Source: a virus. Taken from it: a stretch of DNA of 64,000 nucleotides. Positions 60,170-64,000 of the stretch are shown one piece after another. Below the pieces are notes generated by a model that worked only from the letters and a program-made list of their open reading frames with translations, had not been told where the DNA came from and did no database searches. Numbering within the stretch: the stretch's first letter is position 1; every line of letters begins with the position of its first letter. The translations under genes were made by a program, and so were the position numbers. The DNA is taken from the IMG/VR virus record IMGVR_UViG_3300031963_005661, positions 1 through 64,000 of that record; one strand, given 5' to 3'.

Positions 60170-61753
60170 TTATAGTAACCACCGTAAATTTTCCTTTTCT
60201 TGACCAATTTGCATCTCATACGGGTTCTGGTTCATATTATTGGAACTATACACCATGGTTCCGAGTTGATATTTTGCTTTATCAATCGCTATTTTGGTCA
60301 ACTCTATCCCTTCTTGACGTAATCTGAGAGCGGTGTCACGTACCCATAATCCGATACAAAGCGCTAACACTAAGTCGTCGTTGTACCCCGACAACGCTTC
60401 CGGCCGACCATTCTTCCAAATAAACGTTTCCAGTTCTGCAATCATACGTGGGGAACGAATGGTGAATGAGGTTTCCAACATATATTCCTTTAATCTGGCG
60501 ATAATCAATGGACGAGTCCGTTGCGAAATCATAAATCCAGGTACCATGCTCTTTTCTTCTTTATAATATTTTCCAGATATTTGGTGTTCTACGTCCACAT
60601 ATTGTAAATCTCTGGACATATAAAAGAGATTTTTGTACCCACGGTCGATAATTTGCTGGATAGCGTTCCACCCAATACTACTGTTGTCCGGAATAAGGAG
60701 GGCGTCATTATATTGCGTGGCAATTGACACCAACATATTTCCGAATGCCTTCGTTTCAATTTTCCCCTTGTATTCCGCAACTTGGGTGGACGATTCTACA
60801 TCAATTACGTGAAAGGTTGAATAGTCCTCGCCGTCGCCGCGGGAAACGTCAGCGGCGACAATATATGACTTGGATGGATGTGGATATTCCCAAATCCAAA
60901 AGTTTCCATCAAACCCTGTCTTTTCCATCGGCTCTTGAACATACGTCTTTTTATAGAATTCAAGGATTTCCGGCGGAACTACAGTATTACCCGAAAAAAT
61001 GAATGATGCATCGTGTTCTTGTGCCGATTGCATTTCGCCCATCAATTCTGTCTGACGGTCACGCCATGCTTGGTCACGTTCTGGATGAACTCTCCAATCT
61101 AATAATATGGTATTAAACCCGTTGGTCTTGGCCTCTGCTTGTTGCCACATCTTATGGAAGAAGTTACCAACGCCGTTTGGAGTAGATAATAGGATTGCTT
61201 TACCACCCGTGGATAGCGTGCTGGATGCTGCGGTCCAGATGATATCTGCGTCATCGATGAACGCACATTCGTCCAGAATCAACAGAGAAAGTGCTTCAGA
61301 ACGACCTGCATCTGGACTTGACGCAACTGCCTTAATCTGTGACCCGTTAGAGAATTGTAAAGAAAGTTTATTATCTGTCGTGACTTGTCCCCGCAACCAA
61401 ACTGGAAGATTTTGATGCATGAACTTTACCTTAGTGACCAAGTTCTTTGCGGTTTCTTGTTTGGTTGCGATAACGAGGATATTTTTATCTTTGTGAAATA
61501 ACATTAACCACAGAGAGTATCCCGCGACTAACGTGGAAATACCAATCTGACGACCTTTGAGAACGATATTATAATCATTCTGTTCAAAGTCAGTTAATGC
61601 GTTTTCTTGATATTTGTATAAATCAAACAACACCCGACCACGAATCGGGTGTTGAATGTATGAGTATCGTGATAAGAAGTATGCGGGGTCTACTGCACAT
61701 TTCTTAAATTCTTCTTTAATTTTTTCACGTAACTGTTGTGCTGTCGCGTTCAT
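60170..61753 (-). CDS. 17: Terminase large subunit (T4 gp17-like)
   Basis: 527 residues. ATPase: Walker A KGRQIGIS (66-73), VIATKQETAKNLV and LLILDECAFIDD with the Walker B and catalytic Glu; ILLSTPNGVGNFFHKMW is motif III. The nuclease half has VAADVSRGDGEDYSTFHVID, DNSSIGW and GYNDDLVLALCIGLW with the acidic residues. It cuts and pumps DNA into the head through gp20. GAGG precedes the ATG. Confidence 0.97.
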   Translation of the reverse strand: MNATAQQLREKIKEEFKKCAVDPAYFLSRYSYIQHPIRGRVLFDLYKYQENALTDFEQNDYNIVLKGRQIGISTLVAGYSLWLMLFHKDKNILVIATKQETAKNLVTKVKFMHQNLPVWLRGQVTTDNKLSLQFSNGSQIKAVASSPDAGRSEALSLLILDECAFIDDADIIWTAASSTLSTGGKAILLSTPNGVGNFFHKMWQQAEAKTNGFNTILLDWRVHPERDQAWRDRQTELMGEMQSAQEHDASFIFSGNTVVPPEILEFYKKTYVQEPMEKTGFDGNFWIWEYPHPSKSYIVAADVSRGDGEDYSTFHVIDVESSTQVAEYKGKIETKAFGNMLVSIATQYNDALLIPDNSSIGWNAIQQIIDRGYKNLFYMSRDLQYVDVEHQISGKYYKEEKSMVPGFMISQRTRPLIIARLKEYMLETSFTIRSPRMIAELETFIWKNGRPEALSGYNDDLVLALCIGLWVRDTALRLRQEGIELTKIAIDKAKYQLGTMVYSSNNMNQNPYEMQIGQEKENLRWLL

Positions 61754-61760
61754 AAAACCT

Positions 61761-62429
61761 CTACTTGATTACAAGGACTCCTGCTCCGATACCCATTGCT
61801 AATCCAACCGCAAAGGATGCCTTTCGACTTGGTAACTTGATTCCAAACATACGGTTAGGATTCTTTGGGGCAGGTGGGATAAGATTGATAACTGCTTGGA
61901 GACTATCACCCCGCATCATCGCCATACGCAATGCATTATCTTTGCTTAACAATGCACCTTCAAGTTCTGTTACTTGGGTACCTTGTGTGGCAATGGTTTC
62001 TTTTTGTTTTGCGATAATAGAATCTTTAAGTGGTAAGATTTGACGAGCTAATTCTAACGTGTCAAGTAATGTTTCTTTCATCACTTCCGCCCGTTCTTCC
62101 ATACTTAATGTTTCGTTCTGTAGTACACTGACTTGACGACTTAATACTTTGGCACGACCTTCAGCTGCTCGGGACTCATTGTCGGCAATAACAATTTCTT
62201 GTGACAAACTATCGGCTAGTTCTGTCGCTTGTTCAGCCTTTGCTTGAAATACCTTGTATTCGGCAATATATTTGTCCATTTCATCTTCGGTCTTATTAAC
62301 CTTGAACATCATTACTAATGACAATACACCGGCCGCTACTAATGCAATTTTAGCGAGTGGCAGTACCGCCGTGATAGTTTCAGCTATTAACTTCGTCCGT
62401 TCCAGTAACGACTTCGTTTTTCGTTTCAT
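61761..62429 (-). CDS. Membrane-anchored coiled-coil protein (possible spanin or virion membrane protein)
   Basis: 222 residues from the ATG at 62429 (MKRKTKSLLERTKLIAETIT), with TGGAGAAG before it. A first membrane segment (VLPLAKIALVAAGVLSLVMM) is followed by a 120-residue coiled coil (YKVFQAKAEQATELADSLSQ, LEGALLSKDNALRMAMMRGD), then a Pro-rich turn (IPPAPKNPNRMFGIKLPSRK) and a C-terminal segment (ASFAVGLAMGIGAGVLVIK). The layout resembles i-spanins but with a second hydrophobic end. It overlaps the gene upstream by 50 bases. Confidence 0.7.
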   Translation of the reverse strand: MKRKTKSLLERTKLIAETITAVLPLAKIALVAAGVLSLVMMFKVNKTEDEMDKYIAEYKVFQAKAEQATELADSLSQEIVIADNESRAAEGRAKVLSRQVSVLQNETLSMEERAEVMKETLLDTLELARQILPLKDSIIAKQKETIATQGTQVTELEGALLSKDNALRMAMMRGDSLQAVINLIPPAPKNPNRMFGIKLPSRKASFAVGLAMGIGAGVLVIK

Positions 62430-63018
62430 TATCTTCTCCAGTACCAAATTCTGTAATTGTATCATCTAACATTTTTTGCAAATTCGCAATATCTGCCCGA
62501 AGGTCAGACTTTACTTTTTCAATATCAACGTCCCACTTTTCAATCATCAAAATTTTTGTTTCGTCAGCGTTCACGAATTCTGGTTTGGTGACGGTATCGT
62601 GATAGTCTTGAAGTTCTGCAATAGTGTCTCTGAGTTTAGCTATGTAATTTCTCAGTAATGTCTTGTGTTCAAATTCTTGCCATTTTCCTTGACGACGAAG
62701 TTCCGTTTCAGCTTTAATGTTACAATCAAAGCAATGACCACGGATTCTCCAAAATTTAATATCAAATCTATGATTCATTGGCTTACTGCACTTTGGACAC
62801 CAATAGGGAGTCTTTGCAGAATCCAACTTTGTAACGGATTGGCGGATACCACCCTTGATTGTCCATTTCTTTCCATTAACATCTACCCACTCATCGCCTT
62901 CCTTTCTAGTGGGTTCTGGCTCTCCTCGCCATCCAAATATTAACTTGTCACCATCCTTCTTCATTTTTTCTGCAACTTTTCTACGAACATCATTTAATGC
63001 TTCTTCATTTTTAAACAT
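62380..63018 (-). CDS. Zinc-ribbon hypothetical protein
   Basis: 212 residues. A four-Cys zinc ribbon: WCPKCSKPMNHR and GHCFDCNIKAE near residues 72-104. The N-terminal VRRKVAEKMKKDGDKLIFGW is basic, and the C-terminal half a coiled coil (AKLRDTIAELQDYHDTV) with an acidic tail. Nucleic-acid binding or a terminase partner role is possible from position, but the family is not identified. Confidence 0.72.
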   Translation of the reverse strand: MFKNEEALNDVRRKVAEKMKKDGDKLIFGWRGEPEPTRKEGDEWVDVNGKKWTIKGGIRQSVTKLDSAKTPYWCPKCSKPMNHRFDIKFWRIRGHCFDCNIKAETELRRQGKWQEFEHKTLLRNYIAKLRDTIAELQDYHDTVTKPEFVNADETKILMIEKWDVDIEKVKSDLRADIANLQKMLDDTITEFGTGEDNETKNEVVTGTDEVNS

Positions 63019-63024
63019 ATAACC

Positions 63025-63996
63025 TCACTTGGTTGCGAATATCTGTGCCTTGTCTTCTGTACCGAAGTACTTAATTTGACCCTTCTTATTTTTACCGCCA
63101 AAGTTACCACCGGCGGTTTGCCACGTTTCGCCTGGTTGGTATTGAGATGCGTCATTACTTGTATTAGTATCTACATTTGGCTTGTCCTTTGGTTGCTTTT
63201 GTGCTGGAGTTACCGGCATTACTTTTCCTTTTGTTGGTTCTGTAAACTTGTTGGTAATTTTCAATTCTTCTTCTGATTTGGTTGTGGTTTTTATAACCTT
63301 ATCGAAGATATCTTGGTCAAACTTACCGTATACCTTTGCGAAGATTTCTTGCTTGACTTCATCGGTGATATTTGGATTACCAAAAATTGCTCGAAGTTGT
63401 GTTCCACTAATATTCTTCCCATCAATATCAACCTTCAATTCTGGAGCGACCATAAAATATCCTTGGTCGGCAAATCCTTTCTTTGGACCCTTTTCATCGT
63501 ATGGTTGGAAATACTTTCCACCTAAACGCTCCGCGTCCTTTTGACTGACGGCAGTAACGTATACGGTTTCTGGTGGTAATTTTTCAAGAATTTCTTTTGG
63601 TGCGTATGGATTCTTGACTTGAACCACCATATCTTCTGGAATATCAAACATCTGGGTCATAATCTGCTTCTTATCGTTGAATCTGAATGGAGACTTCCCA
63701 GCTTCGGTCTTGTCACTTGTTGCGATGTATACGTTTTCCTTACCAAACTTATCCACCATTGACTTGTAGATACTATAGTGACCAGCGTGGAATGGTTGGA
63801 AACGTCCGGTAAAGATAGCGACAGTACGTTGTTCACCTTGAGCTGGTTTTGTGGTTGGTTCTGTTTTTGGTGTTTCTTTTGGTTCATCAACTAACTTTGC
63901 TTCGCCCTTATCAAACTTTAACGTACCTAAAATTTGATTTACTGGAGCGAATGTTCCGGTGAACTTGTATGGCTTACCCTTGTACATAAAGACCAT
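63025..63996 (-). CDS. Nucleotidyltransferase-like protein (NMN adenylyltransferase fold), possibly incomplete
   Basis: 323 residues to the first ATG seen at 63996, four bases from the window edge; the real start may lie outside. FTGRFQPFHAGHYSIYKSMV (HxGH type) and KNISGTQLRAIFGN (ISGTxxR) are the signature motifs of NMNAT/cytidylyltransferases. An N-terminal ~55-residue module (YKGKPYKFTGTFAPVNQIL) precedes the enzyme domain and a Lys/Thr/Pro-rich tail with GNFGGKNKKGQIKYF ends it. It probably transfers AMP to NMN or a related nucleotide; a structural role for a fused domain is not excluded. Confidence 0.78.
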   Translation of the reverse strand: MVFMYKGKPYKFTGTFAPVNQILGTLKFDKGEAKLVDEPKETPKTEPTTKPAQGEQRTVAIFTGRFQPFHAGHYSIYKSMVDKFGKENVYIATSDKTEAGKSPFRFNDKKQIMTQMFDIPEDMVVQVKNPYAPKEILEKLPPETVYVTAVSQKDAERLGGKYFQPYDEKGPKKGFADQGYFMVAPELKVDIDGKNISGTQLRAIFGNPNITDEVKQEIFAKVYGKFDQDIFDKVIKTTTKSEEELKITNKFTEPTKGKVMPVTPAQKQPKDKPNVDTNTSNDASQYQPGETWQTAGGNFGGKNKKGQIKYFGTEDKAQIFATK

Positions 63997-64000
63997 ACCT

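Overview
The window is a contiguous piece of a T4-like (contractile-tailed, Straboviridae-type architecture) bacteriophage genome. Every convincing gene lies on the minus strand, so transcription runs from high to low coordinates. Genes are tightly packed, with many TAATG or ATGA start/stop overlaps; no gene-free stretch exceeds 150 bases and no tRNA is seen. Base composition looks AT-rich and even. Strong Shine-Dalgarno sequences (GGAGG, AAGGAG) and sigma70-type promoters (TTGACA-N17-TATACT) argue for a host that uses classical SD and sigma70 signals, so probably not Bacteroidota. An Oar-like TonB-dependent receptor at the left edge points to a Gram-negative host; Gemmatimonadota, Acidobacteriota or a relative is a guess only.

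Layout in transcription order, right to left. 64-60 kb: a nucleotidyltransferase at the edge, a zinc-ribbon protein, a membrane coiled-coil protein and the large terminase (gp17). 60-56.6 kb: nine small, translationally coupled proteins of unknown role, including an EF-hand-like protein. 56.6-43.2 kb: head and tail genes in T4 order: portal gp20, protease gp21, a metallopeptidase-like protein, a ribosomal protein bS21 homologue, scaffold gp22, capsid gp23, neck gp13/gp14, gp15, sheath gp18 and tube gp19. 43.1-31.8 kb: adsorption proteins, including two fibres with collagen-like stretches and C-terminal S74 chaperones. 31.7-26.8 kb: a glycosyltransferase and 2-oxoglutarate oxygenase cassette behind its own sigma70-type promoter. 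26.8-24.7 kb: small collagen-like fibre proteins. 24.7-22.6 kb: a HARP/SNF2 (SMARCAL1-like) helicase. 22.5-14.1 kb: baseplate hub genes (gp26/gp51, tape measure, tube cap, LysM protein, a large DUF2272-hub protein). 14.0-1.66 kb: replication and nucleotide metabolism: a family-A polymerase-like protein, gp32, UvsX, FEN/RNase H, gp41, a B12-dependent ribonucleotide reductase with two thioredoxins, dUTPase, a Vsr-like nuclease and family-B DNA polymerase. 1.6-0 kb: the TonB-dependent receptor, which runs off the left edge.

Two promoter classes can be read. Sigma70-like promoters, with a 17-base spacer in all seven cases listed, precede replication, helicase and sugar-modification genes and look early. 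A recurrent TAYTTATW motif precedes many virion genes and a few others; it is the reverse complement of the T4 late promoter TATAAATA and may be this phage's late or middle element. Six rho-independent terminators separate the blocks.

The most unusual items are the phage-borne TonB-dependent receptor, a possible +1 (or -2) frameshift joining the gp26- and gp51-like genes at a T7 run, the phage bS21, a second (family-A-like) polymerase in a genome that already has a family-B replicase, the SMARCAL1-like helicase, and the early-promoter glycosylation/hydroxylation cassette set between late fibre genes.
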